A stretch of 10,341 bases of DNA from Klenkia sp. (GTDB lineage: Bacteria; Actinomycetota; Actinomycetes; Mycobacteriales; Geodermatophilaceae). The notes under the pieces are model-generated. The model did not search any database and was not told the origin of the DNA. It worked only from the letters and a program-made list of their open reading frames with translations. Below, piece by piece: positions 1 through 5,589 of this stretch (its first letter is position 1; each line of letters starts with the position of its first letter). The position numbers and the translations under genes were made by a program. The stretch covers positions 1 to 10,341 of the forward strand of contig JAOPVM010000153.1 in assembly GCA_025966215.1 (NCBI GenBank), written 5' to 3'.

Positions 1-156
1 GACCGCCAGCAGACCCAGCAGGCCGACGGCGCCGGTCCAGGTGCGCCGCCCCCGTGCGGTCCGGGCGGGGGCCCGGGACCGCCCCCCGGGCTGCAGCACC
101 AGCACCCCGCCCCACAGCGCGGTCAGACCCAGGAGCACCAGGACGAGCAGGGTCAC
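1..156 (-). CDS. small membrane protein, partial (runs off the window edge)
   Basis: I do not recognise a family. The 52 visible codons start at GTG (154-156) and continue past base 1 without a stop. The start overlaps the TGA of the upstream SatD-like gene in a GTGA arrangement, which suggests co-transcription and translational coupling. The first ~22 residues (VTLLVLVLLGLTALWGGVLV...) form a convincing membrane segment. A short loop rich in Arg, Pro and Ala follows, and a second hydrophobic stretch (TGAVGLLGLLAV) begins before the edge. It is probably a small integral membrane protein with two or more helices and an Arg-rich cytoplasmic loop. No function can be assigned. SatD-type regulators often sit next to a membrane protein gene, which fits, but the partner is not identifiable from this fragment. 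The overlap and hydrophobic pattern make coding likely. Confidence 0.55.
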   Translation of the reverse strand, partial: MTLLVLVLLGLTALWGGVLVLQPGGRSRAPARTARGRRTWTGAVGLLGLLAV

Positions 157-746
157 CGGCCCTCCCCCTCAGCGCGGGTCAGCAGCCGGGCGAGCACCGG
201 GTGCAGGTCCTGCTCGACGTCCCACAGCCCGGCGGCCAGTCGTTGACCGACCGCCTGCCGGCTGATGCCCAGCCGCCCTGCGGTCTCGGCCTGGGTCTGG
301 CCGGCGGCGACCAGGTCGATCGCCTCCCAGGCCTGGGGGCTGCGCCGCTGCACCAGGACGGTCAGCGCCGTGGCGACGGCCTGGGCGTCAGCGGCGGCAT
401 CGGCGTCCTGCCCGCGCACAGCGACCCGGGCAGGGCGCTGCTTGGCGGCGTCGATGGCCCGCCGGGCGCACAGGAACGCCGTCCCGGTGGCCGCCCGGGT
501 CGAGTCCGGCAGCGGTGTCTGCACCGGGCCGGCACCGACGCCGACGCTCCAGTTGCCGTCCCGGACCAGCCGGGCCAGCACGGCCACCACGACGCCGGGG
601 TCCTCCAGCACGCCCTGGAACTCGTCGCCGGCGGTCCGCTCGAACCCCAGCACCGCCGGCGTGCCGGCGAGGCTGTCGAGCACACCGGGGACCCGGTCGG
701 GTCCGGTGCGACTGGACCGCTGGTCGACCGTCAGCACGAAGGGCAC
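153..746 (-). CDS. SatD-family protein with C-terminal helix-turn-helix
   Basis: This 197-residue protein shows the SatD-family pattern: an N-terminal beta strand ending in Asp (FVLTVDQRSS, D8) and the motif TAGDEFQG at about residues 38-45, which is the family's hallmark. Residues ~66-102 (strand VGVGAGP, then TGTAFLCARRAIDAAK) complete an alpha/beta domain. Residues ~140-172 contain a sigma-region-4/LuxR-like helix-turn-helix (QTQAETAGRLGISRQAVGQRL), so DNA binding is likely. SatD proteins are poorly characterised; the name comes from the streptococcal sat locus. The GTG at 744-746 gives the expected N-terminus, but I see no strong Shine-Dalgarno before it. The gene overlaps the downstream membrane gene by 4 bp, so the two probably act together. 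Family membership is fairly secure. The function, perhaps sensing coupled to transcriptional control, is inference. Confidence 0.8.
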   Translation of the reverse strand: MPFVLTVDQRSSRTGPDRVPGVLDSLAGTPAVLGFERTAGDEFQGVLEDPGVVVAVLARLVRDGNWSVGVGAGPVQTPLPDSTRAATGTAFLCARRAIDAAKQRPARVAVRGQDADAAADAQAVATALTVLVQRRSPQAWEAIDLVAAGQTQAETAGRLGISRQAVGQRLAAGLWDVEQDLHPVLARLLTRAEGEGR

Positions 747-778
747 CCCGCAAGCGTGACAGCTTGCTCGGCGCAGGG

Positions 779-794
779 CAAGGACTGAGCCTTG
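779..794 (-). terminator. weak hairpin between two minus-strand genes
   Basis: A 5-bp stem (CAAGG/CCTTG, 779-783 and 790-794) with a 6-nt loop lies just past the stop of the F420-oxidoreductase gene and before the SatD-like gene. There is no U-tract, so as a terminator it is only a candidate. Confidence 0.25.
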
Positions 795-810
795 GCGCGT
801 GTCGGACGGG

Positions 811-1278
811 TCAGTCGGCAGCGAGCTCGGGCGGGAACCCGCCGGTGGCGATCGGGCCCCAGCGCACCGGGGTGACCCGGATGAGCGACTTCCCCTGGCG
901 CACCATCGCCGCCCGGTACTCCTCCCAGTCGGGGTGCTCCCCCGAGATCGACCGGAAGTACTCCACCAGCGGCTCGACCGACTCCGGCAGGTCGAGCACC
1001 TCGGCGGTGCCGTCGACCTGCACCCACGGCCCGTCCCACTCGTCGGAGACCACCACCACGCTCACCCGCTCGTCGGCCCGCGCGTTCGCGCTCTTGGCCC
1101 GCTGCGGGTAGGTCGAGACCACGATCCGGCCCTCGGCGTCCACCCCGCAGCTGACCGGGGAGATCTGCGGCTCCCCGTCGCTGCGGCGGCGGGTGGCCAG
1201 CAGGGCCCTGTGACGGGGGCGGAGGAAGGCGAGGAGGCCCTCGCGGTCGACGCGGTCGGCGGTGGCGGTCTTCGGCAT
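811..1278 (-). CDS. PPOX-class F420-dependent oxidoreductase
   Basis: A 155-residue protein of the split beta-barrel flavin/deazaflavin family (pyridoxamine-5'-phosphate-oxidase-like). The family order is visible: an N-terminal helix (LLAFLRPRHRALLATRR), the strand pair SDGEPQISPVSCGVDAEGRIVVSTYPQRAKSANARADERVSVVVV, then WVQVDGTAEVLDL, and a C-terminal VTPVRWGPIATGG. The TYPQRAKSANARAD segment resembles the cofactor-phosphate-binding stretch of F420H2-dependent members. Such enzymes are small soluble cytoplasmic dimers that use reduced F420 to reduce varied substrates. The substrate cannot be told from sequence. The length is typical. The ATG at 1276-1278 lies 6 nt from a TAGCGT hexamer and no Shine-Dalgarno is visible, so translation may be leaderless. 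It is divergent from the AI-2E-type permease gene. Confidence 0.88.
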   Translation of the reverse strand: MPKTATADRVDREGLLAFLRPRHRALLATRRRSDGEPQISPVSCGVDAEGRIVVSTYPQRAKSANARADERVSVVVVSDEWDGPWVQVDGTAEVLDLPESVEPLVEYFRSISGEHPDWEEYRAAMVRQGKSLIRVTPVRWGPIATGGFPPELAAD

Positions 1279-1284
1279 GCCGCG

Positions 1285-1290
1285 ACGCTA
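1285..1290 (-). promoter_or_regulatory. candidate -10 element, leaderless F420-oxidoreductase gene
   Basis: On the minus strand TAGCGT matches the TANNNT pattern and ends 6 nt before the ATG, which would place transcription start at or next to the start codon. No good -35 is seen. Leaderless mRNAs are common in Actinobacteria. Confidence 0.3.
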
Positions 1291-1388
1291 CGACGGGCCA
1301 CCGACAGACACCGCACCCGACGGTCGCCCGCCCCACACCGGGTGACGTCCAGCGGGTGGACGGGCCCCCGATGTGCTCCGATGTCGCC

Positions 1389-2726
1389 ATGGCCGACGCG
1401 CAGCAGGACGACGACAGCGTCGACACCGGGTCCCCGGACACGTCCGACAGCGGGGCCACGGCAGGCACCGCCGTGCGCACCGGCTCGAGCAGGACGCCCC
1501 CGGCGGACTTCCACGACGACTCCGGAGAGCCCCCCTCGAAGACCAGCGCCCCCGCCCCGGGCCCTGAGCGCAGCGCCCGGCTCGGTGCGGCCACCCGCGT
1601 GCTGGCCACGTTCTCCTGGCGTCTCCTGCTCATCACCGGTGCCGTGGTCGTCATCGGCTACGTGCTGGGCGTGCTCTGGTCGACCGTGCTGCTGCCCGTC
1701 GTCCTCGGGCTGCTGTTCTCCACCGTGATGTGGCCGCTGGCCCGGGTGCTGCGCCACGTCAACTTCCCCCCGGCGCTGGCCGCCCTCACCACCGTGCTGC
1801 TCTTCCTGGCCGCGTTCATCGGCATCATCGCCGCCATCGCCCCACCGGTGATCGCCCAGGTCAACGACCTGGCCGACGGGGTCAGCTCAGGCCTGCAGAG
1901 CGTGCAGAACTGGCTGACCGGGCCGCCGTTCAACCTGGGCACCGAGGAGATCGGGACCTACGTCGACCAGGCCATCAACAGCCTGCAGGCCAGCGCCGGG
2001 TCGGTCGCCGAGTACGCCCTGACCGGTGTGGGCGCCGTCGGCACCGGTCTGCTCAACCTGGTCCTGGCCCTGGTGCTGACCTTCTTCTTTCTCAAGGACG
2101 GCCCGCGCTTCCTGCCCTGGATGGCCGCGCAGACCGGCCCCAAGGCCGCCCCGCACGTCGCGGAGCTCTCCCACCAGAGCTGGCGGACGCTGTCGGAGTT
2201 CATCCGGCAGCAGGCCCTGGTCGGCCTGATCGACGCCGCCGGCATCGGCCTGGGACTCCTCGTCCTCGGCGTCCCGCTGGTGCTGCCGCTGGTGGTCATC
2301 ACGTTCTTCGCCGCGTTCGTGCCGATCATCGGCGCCTTCGTGGCCGGTGGCTTCGCCGTCCTCATCGCCCTGGTCAGCGACGGCTTCGGCACCGCGCTGT
2401 GGGTGCTGGCGATCGTGGTCCTCGTGCAGCAGGTGGAGGGGAACGTGCTCCAGCCGATCCTGCAGGGCCGCGGCCTCAAGCTGCACGCCGGTGTCGTCAT
2501 CCTCGCCGTCACGGCGGGCACCGGGTTGGCCGGCATCATCGGCGCCTTCCTCTCCGTCCCCGTGGCCGCGCTGATCGCAGTGCTCTACCGCTACGGCCGC
2601 GACCAGCTCGACGGCCGTCACCCCGAACGCGACGAGCAGGGCCGGGTGCCCGAGCTCGTGGGTGACGAGAAGGGCGCCCGGCTGACCATGAGCAAGGACC
2701 CGGTCGAGGACCCCGCCCCCCGCTGA
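1389..2726 (+). CDS. AI-2E family transporter (YdiK/PerM-like permease)
   Basis: This is a 445-residue polytopic membrane protein if started at ATG 1389; in-frame GTG 1356 and ATG 1371 would add 11 or 6 residues, and no Shine-Dalgarno decides between them. Residues 1-70 are hydrophilic and disordered, rich in Asp, Ser, Thr and Pro. Helices follow at about 76-97, 98-120 and 128-158. A soluble loop (~160-210) precedes helices at ~213-235 (ending FFFLKDG), 275-300, 300-330, 333-348 and 365-400. The family signatures FFFLKDGPRFLPW, FVPIIGAF and QQVEGNVLQPILQG are all present. The family was named for AI-2 export by E. coli TqsA, but many members carry other cargo, including ions, so the substrate is unknown. 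The C-terminal 40 residues are charged. The stop lies 6 nt from that of the convergent DUF3253 gene. Confidence 0.9.
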   Translation: MADAQQDDDSVDTGSPDTSDSGATAGTAVRTGSSRTPPADFHDDSGEPPSKTSAPAPGPERSARLGAATRVLATFSWRLLLITGAVVVIGYVLGVLWSTVLLPVVLGLLFSTVMWPLARVLRHVNFPPALAALTTVLLFLAAFIGIIAAIAPPVIAQVNDLADGVSSGLQSVQNWLTGPPFNLGTEEIGTYVDQAINSLQASAGSVAEYALTGVGAVGTGLLNLVLALVLTFFFLKDGPRFLPWMAAQTGPKAAPHVAELSHQSWRTLSEFIRQQALVGLIDAAGIGLGLLVLGVPLVLPLVVITFFAAFVPIIGAFVAGGFAVLIALVSDGFGTALWVLAIVVLVQQVEGNVLQPILQGRGLKLHAGVVILAVTAGTGLAGIIGAFLSVPVAALIAVLYRYGRDQLDGRHPERDEQGRVPELVGDEKGARLTMSKDPVEDPAPR

Positions 2727-2732
2727 GGCCGG

Positions 2733-2993
2733 TCAGTCCGCGCGGGGCCGGCGGACCCGCACCGGCCCGCGCGCCGTCGTCACGTCCACGACCACGCCCT
2801 TCTGGGTGACCTGCACCTCGCCGGCCGCGGCCAGCCGACCGGCGGCGGCCCGTGCGGCGGGCATCAGGTCGCGCCAGTCGTCGTCCCCGACCGCGCGGGC
2901 AGCATCCGACGGGCAGATGGACGACGTCGCGGCGCGGGCGTCCAGCAGCTCGCCGATCGCCTGTTCCAACCGTCGGTCGACGTCCTGTGCCAT
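2733..2993 (-). CDS. DUF3253 domain-containing protein
   Basis: A small 86-residue protein matching DUF3253. It has a helical start (DVDRRLEQAIGELLDAR), the family signature SSICPSDAARAVGDDDWRDLMPAARAAAGRLA at ~25-55, and the C-terminal strands GEVQVTQKGVVVD...ARGPVRVRR at ~58-82. The pattern resembles a winged-helix fold (three helices then a beta hairpin), so nucleic-acid binding is conceivable, but no function is established. ATG 2993 is chosen because the signature length then fits. A GTG at 3017 would add eight residues. The same frame stays open far upstream, but that is antisense to the PAC2 gene and is not counted. The gene ends 6 bp from the convergent permease gene and is divergent from the PAC2 gene, with 138 bp between their starts. 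Confidence 0.82.
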   Translation of the reverse strand: MAQDVDRRLEQAIGELLDARAATSSICPSDAARAVGDDDWRDLMPAARAAAGRLAAAGEVQVTQKGVVVDVTTARGPVRVRRPRAD

Positions 2994-3117
2994 GCCCTCA
3001 GGGTCGGCCTCCGACACGGCAGCCGCCAACGGAGGACGATGGGGGCTCGGCCGGGAATGGAGCAGGCCCCTGCGGGGCTGCTGCGGGAGACAGGGCCACC
3101 CGGCCACCGTCGACCCC

Positions 3118-3124
3118 AGGAGGG
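3118..3124 (+). promoter_or_regulatory. Shine-Dalgarno AGGAGGG deciding the PAC2 start
   Basis: AGGAGGG lies 7 nt before GTG 3132. It favours this start over the in-frame ATG at 3039, whose 31-residue extension reads as Gly/Pro/Arg-rich non-coding sequence, even though that ATG also has a GGAGG at a short 3-nt spacing. Confidence 0.7.
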
Positions 3125-3131
3125 ACCCACC

Positions 3132-4058
3132 GTGCCGCTGCACCCAGAGGACCTCGTCGAGGTGCTCCCCGAGGCCGACCGCCTCGTCGAGCGCACCGCC
3201 GCCGACGAGCTGGTGCTCGTGCACGACCTGGCCGGGGAGTACGACGCCGCCCACGCCAGCGCGCTCGCCGGGTCGCACCTGCTGGCCAGCCTCGACCACG
3301 AGGTGATCGCCCGCTTCGACGCCGACGCCCTGGTCGACTACCGCGGCCACCGGCCCCGGATCACCTTCTCCGGCGACCGGTACGAGTCCTTCGCCGCGCC
3401 GGAGATCACCCTCTACGCGGTCGAGGACGACGGCGGCACGCCCTTCCTCCTCCTGCACGGCACCGAGCCCGACTTCGCGTGGGAGCGGTTCACCCGCTCG
3501 GTGCTGGGTCTGGTCGAGCGGCTCGGGGTGACCCGGATGGTGATGCTGCAGGCGATCCCGATGCCCGTGCCGCACACCCGCCCGGTCACCGTCACCGCGC
3601 ACGCCACGCGCCGCGAGCTGATCGAGAGCTACCCGGTGTACTGGGGCGAGATGCGCATCCCGGGCAGCGCCGGTGCCCTGCTCGAGCTGCGTGCCGGCGA
3701 GGCCGGGGTGGACGCCCTGGGCATCGCCGCGCACGTGCCGCACTACCTCTCCCAGGCCACGTTCCCGGCCGCGTCGCTGACCCTGCTGGAGCACCTGGAG
3801 ACCCTCACCGGGCTGCACGTGCCCACCGAGACCCTCCGCGAGGCCGCCGAGGCCAACCGCACCGAGATCGACGCCCAGATCGGGCGCTCCACCGAGAACA
3901 CCGCGGTCGTGGCGCAGCTGGAGAACCAGTACGACGACTTCACCGCCGCCCGCGAGGGCACCGGCCTGCTCGGCGCCTCCGGCGAGATGCCCAGCGGCGA
4001 GGAACTCGGCGACCAGATCGAGGCCTTCCTCGCCGAGCAGGACCGCCGCCAGGACTGA
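3132..4058 (+). CDS. PAC2 family protein (proteasome-assembly-chaperone-like)
   Basis: A 308-residue soluble protein of the PAC2 family. It shows the strand LVLVHDLAGEYDAAHASALAGSHLL near the N-terminus, then VIARFDADALVDYRGHRPRITFSGDRYESF, ITLYAVEDDGGTPFLLLHGTEPDFAWERF, the segment MVMLQAIPMPVPHTRPVTVTAHAT, and a PHYLSQATFPAASLTLLEHLETLTGL block. In eukaryotes and archaea PAC2-fold proteins act around proteasome assembly. In Actinobacteria, many of which have a 20S proteasome, the role of these paralogues is not settled. The last ~70 residues are helical and acidic (ENTAVVAQLENQYDDF...EELGDQIEAFLAEQDRRQD). The start GTG 3132 is set by a strong Shine-Dalgarno. The stop abuts the left end of the palindrome-bounded DUF559 block. 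Confidence 0.87.
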   Translation: MPLHPEDLVEVLPEADRLVERTAADELVLVHDLAGEYDAAHASALAGSHLLASLDHEVIARFDADALVDYRGHRPRITFSGDRYESFAAPEITLYAVEDDGGTPFLLLHGTEPDFAWERFTRSVLGLVERLGVTRMVMLQAIPMPVPHTRPVTVTAHATRRELIESYPVYWGEMRIPGSAGALLELRAGEAGVDALGIAAHVPHYLSQATFPAASLTLLEHLETLTGLHVPTETLREAAEANRTEIDAQIGRSTENTAVVAQLENQYDDFTAAREGTGLLGASGEMPSGEELGDQIEAFLAEQDRRQD

Positions 4059-4068
4059 CCCCCCGCCG

Positions 4069-4127
4069 CCGGTTGCGCCCGAGACGGCCAGAACACGCCG
4101 CCATCTGGCCGCCTGGGGCTCAACCGG
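4069..4127. repeat. double-stem palindromic repeat, copy 1
   Basis: The outer arms are 4069-4080 (CCGGTTGCGCCC) and 4115-4127, which pair with a single mismatch. The inner arms are 4085-4092 (CGGCCAGA) and 4104-4111 (TCTGGCCG), which pair perfectly around an 11-nt loop. It sits between the convergent PAC2 and DUF559 genes and contains the DUF559 stop codon (4120-4122), so it could also terminate transcription from both sides. No U-tract follows. It is near-identical in design to copy 2. Confidence 0.8.
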
Positions 4128-5052
4128 CGAGGCCGCGCTCGCGCAGCCGGCGAGCCACCACGGCCGCGATCTCCCGGCGGCAACCCGAGGGGTCCTGGGT
4201 CAGTCGTTCGTAGCTGTAGCGCAGCACCACCCAGCCGAGGACGGCGAGGCCCGAGTCGCGCCGCATGTCCCGCTCCCGATCGGCCCGGCTGCCGTGGAAC
4301 CGGTGCCCGTCCATCTCCACCGCCACTCGGGCGTCGACCCACGCCGCGTCGAGGAACACCCAGCCCCCCTCCCGCACCCGCACCCGGTGCTGCTGCGCGA
4401 CGGCGGGCAGCCCCGGGATGCGCAACACGTGCAGCACGCCGAACACCTCGAGCTCGCTCTGGCACCCCTGCGCCACGAGGTCGAGCAGCGCCGACAGGGA
4501 GCGGACCCCGGGGTGTCGGCCGTGCACCGTCGAGGCGGCCCGCACGTCCTCGACCTCCACCCGCCGTTCCCGGACCGCCGCGATCACCGCCTGCCGGACA
4601 GCGGCCACGTCCCGGACCGCCCGCGGGTTCCAGCCCGGCGCGTGCGCCCAGGCCCAGGCATCGACCAGGCTCGTCGCCAGGGCGGTCACCAGGAGGCCGT
4701 GCGCGGCTGCGAGCCGGAGCCGACCGGTCGTGCGGTGGACCACCACCCGGGAGTCGTCCCGCGGGGTCTGCTCGGCGTTGACGAGCACGTGGAGCGGGCC
4801 GGCGTCCTTCGCGAGCAGGCCGTGGGCCACCAGCGCCGATCCGTGGCTCAGTGCGCCACCGGTCCAGACCAGTGCCGCCTCGGCGCGGACGCTCCACTCC
4901 GCGGCCCGCTCCGGCAGGGCGACGACCCCGGGGTGGACCTCCACGAGGTCCCCGCCGACGAGCCAGCGCCGGACGCTGCGCGAACTGCAGAGGTCGGCGA
5001 GTTCGGACCGCCCGAGGACGCCCCGGGGCAGCAGGTGGGCGAGGTCGTGCAC
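4120..5052 (-). CDS. DUF559 (Vsr-like endonuclease fold) protein with AbiEi-like N-terminus
   Basis: This 310-residue protein is read from GTG 5052. An upstream in-frame GTG at 5124 lies inside palindrome copy 2 and encodes an unlikely leader. Residues ~1-50 (HDLAHLLPRGVLGRSELADL...VRRWLVGGDLVEVHPGVVALPE) resemble the winged-helix start of AbiEi-type antitoxins. A middle domain (~55-190) follows. The C-terminus (~197-310) is DUF559-like: SELE at 199-202, FLDAAW with D235, VEMDGHRFHG with E246, then RDMRRDSGLAVLGWVVLRYSYERL. That spacing matches the Vsr/restriction-endonuclease-like fold with plausible catalytic Asp/Glu/His residues. Proteins of this layout are common and often multi-copy in Actinobacteria. 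Their biological role and DNA target are unknown to me. The final codons and the stop lie in palindrome copy 1, so repeat and gene are physically fused. Confidence 0.85.
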   Translation of the reverse strand: MHDLAHLLPRGVLGRSELADLCSSRSVRRWLVGGDLVEVHPGVVALPERAAEWSVRAEAALVWTGGALSHGSALVAHGLLAKDAGPLHVLVNAEQTPRDDSRVVVHRTTGRLRLAAAHGLLVTALATSLVDAWAWAHAPGWNPRAVRDVAAVRQAVIAAVRERRVEVEDVRAASTVHGRHPGVRSLSALLDLVAQGCQSELEVFGVLHVLRIPGLPAVAQQHRVRVREGGWVFLDAAWVDARVAVEMDGHRFHGSRADRERDMRRDSGLAVLGWVVLRYSYERLTQDPSGCRREIAAVVARRLRERGLAG

Positions 5053-5107
5053 CCCGTCAGCCTGACCGGAACCGCGGATTCCGACATGCAGCCTGTGGAC
5101 GACCGAC

Positions 5108-5166
5108 CCGGTTGCGCCCCACACGGCCAGAACGCGCCCGGTTCTGGCCGCCTCGGGCGCAACCGG
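5108..5166. repeat. double-stem palindromic repeat, copy 2
   Basis: The outer arms 5108-5119 (CCGGTTGCGCCC) and 5155-5166 pair perfectly over 12 bp. The inner arms 5124-5133 (CGGCCAGAAC) and 5141-5150 pair perfectly over 10 bp around a 7-nt loop. It lies upstream of the DUF559 start and just past the remnant of the MFS gene. It shares most bases with copy 1, including the arm sequences and the spacing between arms. Confidence 0.85.
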
Positions 5167-5180
5167 CGGGGGGATCAGGG

Positions 5181-5552
5181 ATCACCGAGGGGGCGGCCCG
5201 GAGATCGCCCCACGCGGCCCACGCCGGCCGTTCAGGCCAGCGCGGTGGCCTGGACGTGCGGCGGGTGGTTCGAGGAGGTGAACGGGTGGACCAGCACCTG
5301 GGCGCTGAACACGAAGCAGCCGGTCCGGAACACCATCGCGTAGCTGCCGCCCAGGGGCAGCCGGATCGACAGCAGCGCCAGGAACAGCGCGCCCGCGGCG
5401 GACCAGGCCATCCCGGCCCTCCGCGCCCCGATGCGGTCGGCGACCTGCCCGGCGACCAGCAGCCCGACGACGGCGCCGACCCAGCAGAGCGGGGCGACCC
5501 AGCCGGCGGGCCGGGCCGCCGTCGCAGGTGCGACGGGGGCGGTTCGGGACAC
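5181..5552 (-). pseudogene. MFS transporter remnant (AAHS aromatic-acid:H+ symporter-like)
   Basis: An open stretch of 106 codons starts at GTG 5552 behind a good Shine-Dalgarno and reads as part of a 12-helix transporter. WVGAVVGLLVAGQVADRIGARR is a helix plus MFS motif A, followed by two more helices. The segment GCFVFSAQVLVHPFTSSNHPPHVQATALA matches the second half of AAHS-type carriers, where GW...GVGR(I/V)GAI..GP comes next. After the TGA (5232-5234) the same frame continues TAGVGRVG, so TGA appears to replace the TGG of a GW pair. Losing one G from the following G-run shifts frame; the alternative frame reads GAISGPP. Homology stops near 5181, beside palindrome copy 2. Most of the N-terminal half and the last helices are absent. 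It is almost certainly non-functional. The substrate class is inferred from motif resemblance only. Confidence 0.72.
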
Positions 5553-5556
5553 GGGA

Positions 5557-5562
5557 CCTCCT
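5557..5562 (-). promoter_or_regulatory. Shine-Dalgarno AGGAGG retained before the MFS remnant
   Basis: AGGAGG on the minus strand, 4 nt before GTG 5552. It marks the remnant's original start, so the decay included loss of internal sequence rather than loss of the 5' end alone. Confidence 0.55.
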
Positions 5563-5589
5563 GGGGCCTCGGCGAGGAGCGGCAGGACC

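Larger units (their letters stand above)
4059..5173. mobile_element. candidate repeat-bounded module carrying the DUF559 gene
   Basis: The segment begins and ends with inverted sequence. Left 4059-4094 and the reverse complement of right 5141-5173 share CCCCCCGCC, then GGTTGCGCCCGAG, then CGGCCAGAAC, differing by one substitution and a 3-nt insertion over ~33 nt. Each end is itself a palindrome (see the two repeat entries). Inside is one gene, a DUF559/Vsr-fold protein. There is no recognisable transposase and no clear target-site duplication. The outer arms match each other better than the inner arms do, which is what terminal inverted repeats would show. Alternatives are two copies of a dispersed REP-like element or a pair of sequence-related terminators. 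The calls 'module' and 'mobile' are inference. Confidence 0.35.

Noticed and set aside
54..788. A 244-codon plus-strand open frame over the SatD-like gene
   Set aside because: It is the antisense shadow of the SatD-like gene, which has a family motif and a helix-turn-helix.
3039..3131. N-terminal extension of the PAC2 protein from ATG 3039
   Set aside because: It has a GGAGG nearby at a poor 3-nt spacing, but the 31 residues look non-coding and the GTG at 3132 has a better-placed AGGAGGG.
2852..4213. A 453-codon plus-strand open frame across the PAC2 gene
   Set aside because: Very Arg/Pro-rich with no domain pattern. It overlaps a PAC2 gene with a strong Shine-Dalgarno and recognisable family segments.
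4120..5052. AbiE-type toxin-antitoxin pair
   Set aside because: The N-terminus resembles an AbiEi antitoxin start, but no AbiEii nucleotidyltransferase gene is adjacent, and the C-terminus is DUF559-like, so calling it a TA system is not supported.
5053..5124. Longer DUF559 protein starting at GTG 5124
   Set aside because: That start codon lies in the stem of palindrome copy 2 and the added 24 residues show no family pattern; the winged-helix start fits GTG 5052.
4069..5166. CRISPR array
   Set aside because: Only two repeats, about 1 kb apart with a gene between them, so there is no array of spacers.
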